A DNA stretch of 64,000 nt from Skermanella rosea (GTDB lineage Bacteria; Pseudomonadota; Alphaproteobacteria; Azospirillales; Azospirillaceae). Below the pieces are notes generated by a model. The model saw nothing but the letters and a program-made list of their open reading frames with translations, did not search any database and had not been told where the DNA came from. This document shows positions 36,448 to 45,844 of this stretch, in pieces; the stretch's first letter is position 1, and each line of letters begins with the position of its first letter. The position numbers and the translations under genes were made by a program. The stretch spans positions 390,001-454,000 of the forward strand of contig NZ_CP086112.1 of assembly GCF_016806835.2 (NCBI RefSeq). Reading direction: 5' to 3'.

Positions 36448-38103
36448 ATGAGCACACTCCCCGGTACCGCCGCCGCCCGCTGGGCCATCGCCCTGACGGA
36501 AATCCCCAGCGTGACCGGAACCGCCGACGAGGCCGGGTTCGCCGGGCGGCTGGTGGACCTGCTGCGCGCCAGCCCCCTGTTCGCCGGCCGGCCCGGCGAC
36601 GTCTGGACCATCCCCGTGCCGGGCGGGCGGCACCCGCGGGCCTGCGTCTGCGCGCTGCTGCGGGGCAGGGGGCCGCGCACCGTCGTGCTGACCGGGCATT
36701 TCGACACCGTGGGAATCGACGACTACGGCGACCTGTCGCCTCTCGCCTGCCGGCCGGAGGCGCTGAAAGCCGCCCTGGCGGAACGGCTGCGCCGGGAGGC
36801 GGCGACCCCGGCGGAACGGCTGGCGCTCGCCGACCTGGACGGGCCGGACTTCCTGCCCGGCCGCGGGCTGCTGGACATGAAGGCCGGCCTCGCCGCCGGG
36901 CTGGCGGCGATGGGGGAGGCCGCGGCGGACCCGGACTATCCGGGCAGCCTGCTGTTCCTGGCCGTGCCGGACGAGGAGGTCAATTCCGACGGCGCCCGCG
37001 CCGCCGCCGCCTCCCTGGCCGGCCTGGGCCGCGACCGGGGGCTGGAGATCGTCGCGGCGGTCAACCTGGATGCCCTGGTGGAGGACGGCGACGGAACCGA
37101 GGGGCGGGCGGTGGCACTGGGCACCATTGGCAAGCTCCTGCCCAGCGCCCTGGTGGTCGGCCGCGCGACCCACGCCTCCGACGCCTTCCGCGGCCTGGGC
37201 GCCTGCGCGCTGGCCGGCGCTCTGGCGGCCGAGATGGAATGGGCGCCCGACCTGCTGGAGCGCACCCGGGGCGGAAGCGGGGAGGAGATCACCGCCGGGG
37301 TGACGCTGCTCGGCATGAAGGACACCAAGCAGGGCTACAACGTCACCACGCCCGAGCGGGTCTGGATGTTCTGGAACGTCATGACCCAGCGGCGCGGCCC
37401 GGCCGAGGTGCTGGGCATCGTGGCGCGCCTCGCCGGCCGGGCGGCGCGCGACTTCACGGACCGGCTCGGCGAGCGGCACGGCACCCCGACGGGCGAAGTG
37501 CCGGTGCTGACCTTCGACGTGCTCCGGCAGGAGGTCGAGCGCCGGGGGCCGGAGGCGGCCGAAGCCCTGGCCGCGACGGCCCGCGACGCGGCGGCGCGCG
37601 GCCTCGACCTTCCGGAACAGAGCCGGATCGTCACCGAACGCGCCTGGGACCTGAGCGGCCGGTCCGGCCCGGCGATCGTCCTGGGCTTCGCGTCGATGCC
37701 CTACCTGGCGACCAGCCTGGGGGAAGACCCGGCGGCGCGCCGGCTGGAAACCGCCTGCGCCGAGGCCGCCGCCGATGTCGCCCGGCGCCACGGCACCACG
37801 ATCCGGCTGCTGCGCTATTTCCCCGGCATCTCGGACATGAGCTTCCTGGGCCAGGCGGACGAGGCCGCCATCCCCGTCATCGCCGCCAACACCCCGCCCT
37901 GGGGCACCGGCATCGCCTGGCACTCTGGTCCAGCCCTGGGCGGCCCGGCGCTGGGCGGAGTTCCCATCGTCAACGCCGGCCCCTGGGGCCGCGACTACCA
38001 CACCCCGCTGGAACGCCTCTGCGTCCCCTACGCCTTCGACGTCCTGCCCGACCTGGTCGGCGGGATCGCGAGGCGGACGCTGGAGGACTCCGGCCCGGCG
38101 TGA
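36448..38103 (+). CDS. M20-family peptidase/deacylase, RocB-like
   Basis: 551 aa. Zinc-peptidase motifs: TGHFDTVGIDDYG, RGLLDMKAGLAAGLA, and PDEEVNSDGA with the catalytic glutamate; C-terminal metal region NAGPWGRDYHTPLERL. The length and insert pattern fit RocB, associated in Bacillus with arginine/ornithine use, whose exact substrate is not settled. Monocistronic, flanked by IS630 upstream and a REP hairpin downstream. Confidence 0.85.
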   Translation: MSTLPGTAAARWAIALTEIPSVTGTADEAGFAGRLVDLLRASPLFAGRPGDVWTIPVPGGRHPRACVCALLRGRGPRTVVLTGHFDTVGIDDYGDLSPLACRPEALKAALAERLRREAATPAERLALADLDGPDFLPGRGLLDMKAGLAAGLAAMGEAAADPDYPGSLLFLAVPDEEVNSDGARAAAASLAGLGRDRGLEIVAAVNLDALVEDGDGTEGRAVALGTIGKLLPSALVVGRATHASDAFRGLGACALAGALAAEMEWAPDLLERTRGGSGEEITAGVTLLGMKDTKQGYNVTTPERVWMFWNVMTQRRGPAEVLGIVARLAGRAARDFTDRLGERHGTPTGEVPVLTFDVLRQEVERRGPEAAEALAATARDAAARGLDLPEQSRIVTERAWDLSGRSGPAIVLGFASMPYLATSLGEDPAARRLETACAEAAADVARRHGTTIRLLRYFPGISDMSFLGQADEAAIPVIAANTPPWGTGIAWHSGPALGGPALGGVPIVNAGPWGRDYHTPLERLCVPYAFDVLPDLVGGIARRTLEDSGPA

Positions 38104-38474
38104 GCTATTCCTTCACCATTCCCTGCCACACTGCCCGCCGCACCCCGGTGCCGGATCTTTGCAGCGTGAATAGGGGAACCGGGGCGTGCCGCCGTTTGAT
38201 GACATTCGCTGACATAACCCCAGGGGGAGCAGACGCACGGACACGCCGCCGGGCGCCGAGAACATCCCCAATTTCGTCATGTTCTTCATTTTCTTCATGT
38301 TCTTCATGGCCGGGCTTGACCCGGCCATCCACGCGCAGACTTCACCACGGCAGTCTGCGCGTGGATGCGCGGGTCAAGCCCGCGCATGACGAAAAGTAAC
38401 GAAAAGCGAAGCACTCCCGGGGCCGCCGCCGTCATGACGTTTGATGACATGCCCCCCGGGGGGCCGCCCCCGTC
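38104..38474. other. Non-coding gap with long REP hairpin and short direct repeats
   Basis: 371 bases without a gene. It holds a TTCTTCAT-type repeat tract (38279-38309), the REP pair described next, and two copies of a GTTTGATGACAT-like segment (about 38195 and 38438) on its two sides. Confidence 0.65.
38306..38387. repeat. Long hairpin of two REP palindromes with paired spacer
   Basis: Palindromes 38306-38328 and 38365-38387, and between them TCCACGCGCAGAC (38328-38340) pairs with GTCTGCGCGTGGA (38353-38365). The whole 82 bases can fold as one hairpin. Position between convergent genes suggests a bidirectional terminator or message stabiliser. Confidence 0.85.
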
Positions 38475-39296
38475 TCAGGCCTCCCGCACTTTCGGCCGGG
38501 CAGGCTTCGACCCTGACGGTTTCGCCGCCTTGGCCGAACCGGACCGCCCCTGCGACGAGCCGCTGAAGCCCATGTCCTCGACCACCACGTCCTGGCGGCG
38601 CACGGTCCCGCTGACGGTCTCCTCGTGCTCGTTGCTGTGCCGGGTCAGGACGACCTCCTCGACGACGTGGGCGCGCTTGGCGACGACCGGCCGCTCGCGG
38701 GTCTCGGTCATTTCGATGGTGCGCTCCTCGAAGGCATGGTCCAGCTCATCCGGGGTCAGGTCGCGGTCCACGCGGCTGCGCTCGACCTCGACGCTCTCGC
38801 CGCGCAGGTTGATCGTCTGCTCGACCTCGCGTTCGCTGACCGTCACCTTCAGGCGCTTGCCGCCGGTGGTCCGCTCCTTGCCGACCTCCAGCTCCTCCTC
38901 GATCACCTGGGCGGTCTCGGCCTCCTCGTAGTCGGCCTCCTCGTCCGCCTCGGCCTCTTCCGCCCGGGCCCGCTCGGCATCGCGGGCATCCAGCCGCCCG
39001 GCCAGCGCCTCCGGGGTCAGCGCTCCGAAGCGGCGCATAATGGCCAGGGCCTCGTCGGCCCTGTCGTCGTCGGTCTCGGCGACCACCAGCGCGCCGCCCT
39101 TCTGCATCGCATCGGCATAGCGCCGGGCCTGGCTCTCGTCGTAACCGGCCTCCAGCAGGCGGCTGGAGATCTCGTCCGCGGGCACGCCCTGCAGGATTTC
39201 CATCGCTTCCTTGTCGAAACCCTCGCCGGCAAGTTCGCCCAGCACGTTCCCGGCGATGTCGCCGTCTTCGAAAAGTCCGATGATCGATGTGGTCAT
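38475..39296 (-). CDS. DUF2382 (YsnF/AvaK-type) stress protein
   Basis: 273 aa. N-terminal DUF1269/heat-induced type domain (TTSIIGLFEDGDIAGNVLGE, EILQGVPADE), an acidic linker with alternating E/A/D (about 110-140), and a C-terminal DUF2382 with repeated RPVVAKRAHVVEEVVL / EVERSRVDRD strands. The family is tied to osmotic and general stress in cyanobacteria, Deinococcus and soil bacteria. ATG 39296 chosen. Function unproven. Confidence 0.75.
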   Translation of the reverse strand: MTTSIIGLFEDGDIAGNVLGELAGEGFDKEAMEILQGVPADEISSRLLEAGYDESQARRYADAMQKGGALVVAETDDDRADEALAIMRRFGALTPEALAGRLDARDAERARAEEAEADEEADYEEAETAQVIEEELEVGKERTTGGKRLKVTVSEREVEQTINLRGESVEVERSRVDRDLTPDELDHAFEERTIEMTETRERPVVAKRAHVVEEVVLTRHSNEHEETVSGTVRRQDVVVEDMGFSGSSQGRSGSAKAAKPSGSKPARPKVREA

Positions 39297-39537
39297 TCGA
39301 GTCGCCTCTGTGTCATTCGATAGCTGACGTAGAGCGGCTTCCTGCCCGCCCACTTCGCACTGCACAAAAACATGGTGCGCCGCGCGAGGTTCCGGGAACC
39401 GGCGGGGGTATAAGGGATGGCGGTACCTGAACGAACGCGCTGGAGCCTTCCGGCCGGGACATGACGGGCTGGCATATGACAGGCCAGTAAATGAAGATTA
39501 CCGCCATGTCGTTTTCTGGAAGGGGAGGGGACGCCGC

Positions 39538-40011
39538 ATGAGCGCAGGAACGGACAAGCCCGGCGTGATCGCGCCGCCGCCGCTGCTGTTCGCCGCGGCC
39601 GTCGCGATCGGCTTCGCGATTGACCACTGGATCATCCCGGTGGGGTTCGGCCTGCCAGGCGGGTTCCGCCTGGGACTTGCCGGCCTGCTCGCCGTCGCGG
39701 CCCTGGCGCTGGCCGCTGCGGCCATCCGGCTGTTCGGCCGGGCCGGCACCCATGTGGAGCCGTGGAAGCCGGCGACCGCGCTGGTCACCGGCGGGATCTA
39801 TGCCCGCACGCGCAACCCCATGTATCTCGCCATGGCGCTGCTCCAGGCCGCCATCGCGCTCGGTTTCGACAGCGTCCCGGTGCTTGCCATGCTCGTGCCG
39901 CTGCTGCCGGTGATCCGGTACGGCGTGATCGGCCGGGAGGAACGCTATCTCGCCGCCAAGTTCCCGGCCGAGTATCCGGAATACCGGCGCCGCGTCCGCC
40001 GCTGGCTGTGA
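39538..40011 (+). CDS. Isoprenylcysteine carboxyl methyltransferase-like membrane protein
   Basis: 157 aa with about four membrane helices and the ICMT/PEMT C-terminal signature (GGIYARTRNPMYLAMALL, then EERYLAAKFPAEYPEYRRRV). Bacterial members methylate unknown lipids or small molecules using SAM; some affect envelope lipids. Divergent from the stress-protein gene and convergent with a second methyltransferase. Confidence 0.85.
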   Translation: MSAGTDKPGVIAPPPLLFAAAVAIGFAIDHWIIPVGFGLPGGFRLGLAGLLAVAALALAAAAIRLFGRAGTHVEPWKPATALVTGGIYARTRNPMYLAMALLQAAIALGFDSVPVLAMLVPLLPVIRYGVIGREERYLAAKFPAEYPEYRRRVRRWL

Positions 40012-40017
40012 GCGTCC

Positions 40018-40794
40018 TCAGGCCGGCTTGCGGTAGGCCACCAGCGAGGTCCTGGCGAGATGGACGAGCGGGAGCCGCTTCGACAAATCGTTCAGGTGCC
40101 GGAACACGCCCGGCACCTTGGGCCGGTAGTCGTGCCACAGGACGACGCCGCCGGGCCTTGCCATCCGGAGCGCCTTTTCCGTGTCGCTGACCACGTAGGA
40201 ATGGGCGTGCGACCCGTCGATGAAGATCAGGTCGAAGCCGCCGGCATGGGGTGCGTCATCCAGCGCCTTGCTGTCGCCGTAGAGCTGCTCTACCTTCCCG
40301 GCGGCTTCGGTTCCCGTGTAGAGAAATTCCGTGAAGCGGGATTCGCGAAGCGCTATCTCCCCATGCTCCCGATCGTCGCTGCCCGACGCCGCATAGGCCC
40401 CGTGCCCTTCCGGCGGCAGGGTCAGCGTGACGATCCGCGCGTCGGCGGGGCTGTTGCGCGCCAGGTGATAGGTGGTCTTGCCGGTGCAGGTGCCGAACTC
40501 GAAGATCCGGGCGCGGCGCTTCGCCAGCACCGACAATATCCAGCTTTCCAGGTCCGACACGCCGCCCACGGCCGGCCGGTCGCCCTGGCTGATGAAATTC
40601 ACTTCGCCGTCCAGCCCCGGGCCGAATACGGTGGCGCTGAAGGCCGGGTCGAACGCGCCGAGGGCGACGGTCGGGACCGGCCAGGGCCCGAAGACGGACC
40701 GGTTCTTGCGGCGCGCCCGCAGGGAGAGCAGGCGCCACCCGAGCCAGGCGGCCACGACGGTCGCCAGGACGGCGTATGAGATGGCAAAAAACAT
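40018..40794 (-). CDS. Membrane-anchored SAM-dependent methyltransferase
   Basis: 258 aa. One N-terminal membrane helix (residues 1-23) then a class I methyltransferase fold: motif I IFEFGTCTGKTTYHLA, acidic motif FDLIFIDGSHAHSYV, and VVLWHDYRPKVPGV. The FIDGSHAHSY block is typical of methyltransferases near glycan and polyketide genes. ATG 40794 preferred to TTG 40827. Substrate unknown. Confidence 0.75.
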   Translation of the reverse strand: MFFAISYAVLATVVAAWLGWRLLSLRARRKNRSVFGPWPVPTVALGAFDPAFSATVFGPGLDGEVNFISQGDRPAVGGVSDLESWILSVLAKRRARIFEFGTCTGKTTYHLARNSPADARIVTLTLPPEGHGAYAASGSDDREHGEIALRESRFTEFLYTGTEAAGKVEQLYGDSKALDDAPHAGGFDLIFIDGSHAHSYVVSDTEKALRMARPGGVVLWHDYRPKVPGVFRHLNDLSKRLPLVHLARTSLVAYRKPA

Positions 40795-40875
40795 GTACGC
40801 CAAGCAAAAGGAACAAAGGGAATCCAAAAGTCGCGCCCCCTCCCGGGGGGAGGGGGCGCGGAGACGGGCAGGAAA

Positions 40876-41463
40876 TCACTGCGTCGTCGTGCCGGTCGCG
40901 GCACCCGGCGCGGCGGTGTCGGGCCGGTTGTTGAACGACACCATGCCTTCCTCCATCTCGAACTCGGGCAGGGCCTCCACGTCGGCCTGGGTCATGTTCG
41001 GCAGCAGCAGGTCGTCGTCCTGACGGGTCAGGTCGGCGGTCGTCATGTCCACCGCGATCTGCTTCGCGCCGATCCCCAGGAAGCCGCCGCTGGAGATCAC
41101 CAGCTGCCGGGCCTCGCCGGACTGCGGATCGATGATGACGTCCTCGACCGAGCCGAGGGACTCGCCGTCGCTGCCGCGGACCGTCTTGCCCATCATGTCG
41201 TCAACGCTGATGGCGGTCACGGTGCCGGTGCCGGTGCCGGTGCCGGTGGTGCCGGCGGTGGTGTCGGCCGGCTGGTCGCGCGCGGCCTCGGCGGAGGTGT
41301 CGGGCGCCGTCCCCATGGCGGGGCTGCCGGACGGGGCTTCGACCGCCATGCCGGGAGCGGTGGTCGCCGGATCGGCCGGAGCCGTGCCTTCGGTCGTCTG
41401 GGCAAGTGCGGGGCCGGCAAGAAGAGCAAGGATGGACGCGGTGCAAAGAATGGACGAACGCAT
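40876..41463 (-). CDS. Exported PRC-barrel protein
   Basis: 195 aa. Cleavable signal peptide (residues 1-21, LALLAGPALAQ), a low-complexity Pro/Ala/Thr/Gly linker including a GTGTGTGT run coded by CCGGTG-type repeats, then a PRC-barrel (VDDMMGKTVRGSDGESLGSV, VISSGGFLGIGAKQI). Likely periplasmic, stress- or envelope-related. A purine-rich site precedes ATG 41463. Confidence 0.8.
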   Translation of the reverse strand: MRSSILCTASILALLAGPALAQTTEGTAPADPATTAPGMAVEAPSGSPAMGTAPDTSAEAARDQPADTTAGTTGTGTGTGTVTAISVDDMMGKTVRGSDGESLGSVEDVIIDPQSGEARQLVISSGGFLGIGAKQIAVDMTTADLTRQDDDLLLPNMTQADVEALPEFEMEEGMVSFNNRPDTAAPGAATGTTTQ

Positions 41464-41716
41464 GGTGGCCTCCTCAAAAGCTGTTGTCAGCACGTTGCTT
41501 TCGAGGAGATAAACGACGGAGCGCAAGTTTCAGTGCCATCCATTTTTGAAAATTTAGTCGGGATTAAAACAGCGCTTCGTGCGTATCGGGTCCCATACCT
41601 GCAATACCGCACGACATCATCTTCATTTCCGCAGCGAATATCAAATGAATATTATCCATTTACCTGTCCTTGGGGAAGGGCGGGGCCGGGGAGGCCGGCC
41701 GCCGCCGATCGTGGTA

Positions 41717-42268
41717 TCAGTCGTAGAAGCGGTTGGTCGGGTCGTCCATGGCGTCGCTGACGCCTTCCGCGTCGCCGCCATAGGCCTTGCCCAGGTCGTT
41801 GACGTTCTGGTCCACCAGGTTGCCGTCCTCGCCCTCGAAGCCCGCGCCGGGCTCCTGGTCCATGCGGCTGAGCACGTCGTCGTCCTCGCTGATGCCGTCG
41901 TCGTCGCCCAGGTCGGCGGCCTCGGTGTCCAGGTCGGACATGACGATCTCGTCCTCCTCCCGGTCGCCGGCGTCGGGGCGGTCGACCCAGGCCTGCTCGC
42001 CGGCCATCAGCTCGGCCACGTCCTCGTCGGGCTCGTCCGCCTCGACCTGCCGCTGGTGACCCTTGACCAAGGCTTCGCGCAGCCCTTCCAGGGGCACCGC
42101 GTGCTCGGCGATCTCGCGCAGGGCTACCACCGTGTTCTTGTCGTTGTCGCGGTCGATCGACAGTTCCGCGCCGGCGCCCACGTCGCGCGCCCGGCGGGCG
42201 GCGATCATGACCAGCTCGAACCGGTTCGGGATCCGCATGACGCAGTCTTCGACTGTAACTCGGGCCAT
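41717..42268 (-). CDS. rpoZ: RNA polymerase omega-subunit paralogue with acidic C-terminal extension
   Basis: 183 aa. Residues 1-75 are a standard omega subunit ([36 protein letters not shown]). About 100 further residues are strongly acidic ([31 protein letters not shown]) and absent from ordinary omega proteins, which are usually 90-140 aa. Since this is an accessory replicon, a normal rpoZ probably exists elsewhere and this is a second copy. Could alter polymerase assembly or promoter choice; that is inference. Confidence 0.8.
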   Translation of the reverse strand: MARVTVEDCVMRIPNRFELVMIAARRARDVGAGAELSIDRDNDKNTVVALREIAEHAVPLEGLREALVKGHQRQVEADEPDEDVAELMAGEQAWVDRPDAGDREEDEIVMSDLDTEAADLGDDDGISEDDDVLSRMDQEPGAGFEGEDGNLVDQNVNDLGKAYGGDAEGVSDAMDDPTNRFYD

Positions 42269-42435
42269 CGTCCAGCACCTCCAGAGTTCGTTTCCGATGG
42301 GCAGGACAAACATGCCCGCGGCGGATTTGTTTCGCTGCCGGAATAGTTAATCGGGCGACCGTCGGCGGGACGGGGGCGGCGTCGGCCTGTTCACCGGGAA
42401 AGGGCATTCCACCCAACCGAAAGGAACGAAGCTAC

Positions 42436-42966
42436 ATGAGATCCGCACAACAGGTCTCCCGGCCGTCGCCGCGCCAGCTCAGCCGCCAGCTCCGGACGGA
42501 GATCGACCCCCATTTGCGCCGCCGGCGCTGGATCGTCGGCCTGTCCTATCTGGGCGCGACCATGGGCCAGATCGTCGGCCTGTACCAGGTAGGATTGCTG
42601 CGCCGCCTGCCGGACCCGCCGGTGGACGTCTTCGATTCCAGCGGGGTCGATGCGTCGGACTACGCCTATCGCCGCATGCAGACGCCGGACGGCCTGATGA
42701 TGGTGGCGACCTATGCCGTGACCGCCCTGCTGGCGGGGGCCGGGGGGCGGGACCGCGCCCGGACGGACCCGTGGCTGCCGATCGCGCTGGCCGCCAAGGC
42801 GCTCTACGACGCCGGGGTGACCGTCAAGCTCGGGCGGGAGGAATGGGCCGACAACCGGGCGCTCTGCGCCTATTGCCAGACCGCGACCGCCGCGTCCTTC
42901 GCCTCGGCGGCGCTGTCCCTTCCCGAAGCCGTGGAAGCCTTGCGCGGGCTGGGGCGAACGGACTGA
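42436..42966 (+). CDS. Small membrane protein, possibly vitamin K epoxide reductase-like
   Basis: 176 aa. Hydrophobic segments at about 33-55, 88-103 and 140-160, and a CAYC pair in DNRALCAYCQTATAASFAS near the C-terminus. A CxxC next to a membrane helix, with this overall size, resembles short VKOR-family proteins of proteobacteria, which handle disulfides via quinones. Similarity is weak by eye. Its last 97 bases overlap the convergent treZ. Confidence 0.5.
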   Translation: MRSAQQVSRPSPRQLSRQLRTEIDPHLRRRRWIVGLSYLGATMGQIVGLYQVGLLRRLPDPPVDVFDSSGVDASDYAYRRMQTPDGLMMVATYAVTALLAGAGGRDRARTDPWLPIALAAKALYDAGVTVKLGREEWADNRALCAYCQTATAASFASAALSLPEAVEALRGLGRTD

Positions 42967-44846
42967 TCCGCCGCCAAGACCGCCGCGCTGCCGCCGGCGA
43001 CATGCCAGCGCTCCGCCGTCTCGACCTCCGGCGTGCCGTTCCCGCCATAGGCCGGGTCCTCGCTCGACCAGAGCAGGCGCCACTCCCGGCCCAGGGGCGG
43101 CGCCAGCAGCGGCTCGGGCAGGACGGTCAGGGTCAGGTCTCGGCCGAGATTGACGAGCATCAGCCGGTCGTCCCCGCCCTCGCCGAAGAAGCGCAGGCAG
43201 AACGCCTCCCGCCCCAGCACGGCACCGTCCATCCCGCCCTTCCGCTGCGTCCGGAAGACCGCGTCCTCGCGGCGAAGCCGCAGCAGGTCCCGGTGGAGCG
43301 CGTACCAACGGGCATTCGGCTCCCGGTCGCGCTCCGCCGGGTCCAGCTTGGAACCGAGGAAGGTCTCCTCCGCGCCGGGCGGGGCCAGCAGCGCCTGCAT
43401 CGCCGGCGTCGCCAGCGAGGGGAACTGCGACAGGAACTCCCGGCGCCCCTCCGCGACCTTGGGCGCCAGCCAGTCGGCATGATCGGCGAAATACAGGAAC
43501 GGCGAGGACGCGGCGAACTCCTGCCCCTGGAACAGCATGGGCGTCCCGGGCCCGAGCAGCGCCAGCGCGGTCATCGCGCGCAGCCTGCCCGGAGAGGTCA
43601 GCCGGTCGATCCGCAATCCCCGGCCGGAATTGGCGACCTGGTCATGGTTCTGCAGGAAGACCACCGCCGCGTGCGGCGGCATCCCGAAGGCCGGCATGCC
43701 CCGGCGCTGCTTCTGCCAGGCATAGTGCTGGCCCTGGTAGAGGAAGCCGTGCTTCGCGGCTGAGACGAATTCCTGCGGCGTCCCGCGATAGTCGGTGTAG
43801 TAGGCCTCGGCATGCCCGGTCAGCGCGACCATGGCCGCGTGGTGGAAGTCGTCGTTCCAGATCGCGTCGAGCCCGCAGCCGCCCTGGTCGGCCGGCTGGA
43901 CCATGGAGGCATGCTGGGGTTCGTTCTCCCCGATCAGGATGGTCGCCCGGCCCCCGGCGGCGGCGCGGACGGTCCGGCCGATCTCGGACAATATGTGCGG
44001 CCTGGTGGCGTCGAAGATCTGCTGGGTCGCGTCCAGCCGAAGGCCGTCCATGTGGAACTCGTCGATCCAGTACGCCGCGTTGGCCAGGAAGAATTCCCGC
44101 ACCGGCCCGCTGCCCGGTCCGTCGAAGTTGATCGCCTCGCCCCACTCGTTCTCGTACCTGTCCGTGAACCAGGTGTCGGAGAAATTCCGCAGGTAGTTGC
44201 CGTCCGGGCCGAAATGGTTGTAGACGACGTCCAGGATGACGGCGAGACCCAGGGCATGGGCGCGATCGACGAAGCGCCGGACATCGTCCGGCGTCCCGTA
44301 CAGCCGGGTCGGCGCGAACAGGTCCACGCCGTCGTAGCCCCAGCCGAACCGGCCGGGAAACTCCGCCAAGGGCATCAGCTCCAGCACCGTGACCCCCAGC
44401 TCCGCGAGCCGGGGAAGCTCCGATATCGCCGCGTCCCAGGTGCCTGCGGGCGTGAAGGTGCCGACATGAAGTTCATAGACGACCTGCCCGGCGATCGGCC
44501 GGCCCTTCCAGGCCACGTCGGTCCAGGCGAAGCTTCCGGGGTCGACCACCTGGGACGGACCGTGGGGTCCGTCGGGCTGGAACCGCGAGGCCGGATCCGG
44601 GAAGCCCGGGGCTTCGTCGTCCAGGCGGAACCGGTAGCGGCTTCCGACCGGCACACCCTCCACCAGCGCCGAGAAGTACCCGCCGCCCTCCGCCTCCAGG
44701 GGCACCGAACGGGCGGACGGTTCCAGGACGACCGAGACGGCCCGGCGCTTCGGCGCCCAGACCCGAAAATGCACCCGGTCGCCGGGCAGGGGCTCAGCCC
44801 CCACCGGGTAGCGGCGGCACTCGTTTGCGGTTCCCATCGTCTCCAT
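42870..44846 (-). CDS. treZ: Malto-oligosyltrehalose trehalohydrolase
   Basis: 658 aa GH13 enzyme that releases trehalose from maltooligosyl-trehalose. N-terminal beta domain (VHFRVWAPKRRAVSVVL), TIM barrel with VYELHVGTFTPAGTW, DVVYNHFGPDGNYL, nucleophile Asp in DGLRLDATQQIFD, general acid Glu in ILIGENEP, and FLQNHDQVANSGRG. No treY or treX is in the window, so the partner genes must be elsewhere. The last 30-odd codons overlap the convergent membrane-protein gene. ATG 44846 or 44837. Confidence 0.92.
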   Translation of the reverse strand: METMGTANECRRYPVGAEPLPGDRVHFRVWAPKRRAVSVVLEPSARSVPLEAEGGGYFSALVEGVPVGSRYRFRLDDEAPGFPDPASRFQPDGPHGPSQVVDPGSFAWTDVAWKGRPIAGQVVYELHVGTFTPAGTWDAAISELPRLAELGVTVLELMPLAEFPGRFGWGYDGVDLFAPTRLYGTPDDVRRFVDRAHALGLAVILDVVYNHFGPDGNYLRNFSDTWFTDRYENEWGEAINFDGPGSGPVREFFLANAAYWIDEFHMDGLRLDATQQIFDATRPHILSEIGRTVRAAAGGRATILIGENEPQHASMVQPADQGGCGLDAIWNDDFHHAAMVALTGHAEAYYTDYRGTPQEFVSAAKHGFLYQGQHYAWQKQRRGMPAFGMPPHAAVVFLQNHDQVANSGRGLRIDRLTSPGRLRAMTALALLGPGTPMLFQGQEFAASSPFLYFADHADWLAPKVAEGRREFLSQFPSLATPAMQALLAPPGAEETFLGSKLDPAERDREPNARWYALHRDLLRLRREDAVFRTQRKGGMDGAVLGREAFCLRFFGEGGDDRLMLVNLGRDLTLTVLPEPLLAPPLGREWRLLWSSEDPAYGGNGTPEVETAERWHVAGGSAAVLAADQSVRPSPRKASTASGRDSAAEAKDAAVAVWQ

Positions 44847-44996
44847 CCAGGCGAGATATCCGAAGATCGTAAACAGGTGCCGTGGCGGATCATCGCAGGA
44901 CCAGCCCTTCCGCAAAATTCCATCTGTAAAGATTGATGTACCTCATTGCCGCGCCATAGATTCCGACAATGGTGGACACGAGTCTGAGAGGAATGA

Positions 44997-45491
44997 ATGG
45001 ATCAAGGGAAGGGACCGGGAGCGAGCGCCATGACGTGCGACCGAAATCCTCTTCCGCCGGTCATTTCCGCGGCTTTCGATTACTGGAAAAGCAAGCTCGA
45101 CGGACGGCTGATGCCGGCCCGGCGCGACCTGAACCCTTGCCAGATCCCTTCGCTCCTGCCCTACCTGATCCTGACCGACGTCTGTCGGGACCCACCCGAT
45201 TTCCGCTACCGCCTGATCGGCACCCAAGTCGTCGCGCAGGCTTGCCGGGACTATACCGGGATGAGGTTTTCCCAGCTCGACCACACGGGGCCGGGCAGCA
45301 CGGTCTGGCAGGACCGGATAAGGGTGGTCGAGACGCGGCGGCCGGTTCTGACCACTCCGCCCTACCACGGTCCCAAGGCGGGGATCGCCGGCGTGTCCGG
45401 GATCCACCTGCCCCTGTCGAGCGACGGCGACACGGTGGACATGATCCTCACCGCCGTCGCGTTCACGCCGGTGCTCAAGACCCTCGGCTGA
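44997..45491 (+). CDS. PAS_5-family sensor-like protein
   Basis: 164 aa. One PAS_5 domain: FDYWKSKLDGRLMPARRDLNP, LLPYLILTDV, FRYRLIGTQVVAQAC. These short proteins occur in many paralogues in alphaproteobacteria and have no output domain. GAGAGGAAT lies 7 bases before ATG 44997 (ATG 45030 is a weaker choice). Role unknown, presumably signal binding. Confidence 0.75.
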   Translation: MDQGKGPGASAMTCDRNPLPPVISAAFDYWKSKLDGRLMPARRDLNPCQIPSLLPYLILTDVCRDPPDFRYRLIGTQVVAQACRDYTGMRFSQLDHTGPGSTVWQDRIRVVETRRPVLTTPPYHGPKAGIAGVSGIHLPLSSDGDTVDMILTAVAFTPVLKTLG

Positions 45492-45777
45492 GAGCCGCCC
45501 CGATCAGCCGCCCTTCCTCGTCGGTGCCGCCGGACGCCACCGGGCGCCCGGCGCGCCGGTACCAGTAGCCCGCGTTGTCCAAATCGCCCTCGATCCGATG
45601 GAGCCACGCGTGGATCCACGCGGCATCGGCCCCGTCGAGCCCTTGGACGATGCCGTGGGCCTGTTCCCATTCGCCCCGCAGGCCGTGCCTGATCGCCCGG
45701 AGCGTCGGGGGAAGGTCGGCGGGCGCCGGGTCCCGATCGAGCGACGCGATGAAATCCTGTTCGGTCGTCCTTGCCAT
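45475..45777 (-). CDS. Conserved hypothetical protein, TPR-like
   Basis: 100 aa, two or three helices with WEQAHGIVQGLDGADAAWIH and DLDNAGYWYRRAGRP, resembling a small TPR-like family seen in alphaproteobacteria. It overlaps the convergent PAS_5 gene by 17 bases. ATG 45777 is preferred over an upstream start because the preceding 20 codons are lysine/arginine-rich and atypical. Confidence 0.6.
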   Translation of the reverse strand: MARTTEQDFIASLDRDPAPADLPPTLRAIRHGLRGEWEQAHGIVQGLDGADAAWIHAWLHRIEGDLDNAGYWYRRAGRPVASGGTDEEGRLIGAALSRGS

Positions 45778-45844
45778 CCGTTCCTTGTCCTTCTGTCTGC
45801 GACGTTTCCGACCCGAACCCGATTTTCCCCCGATCACCGGAAGT

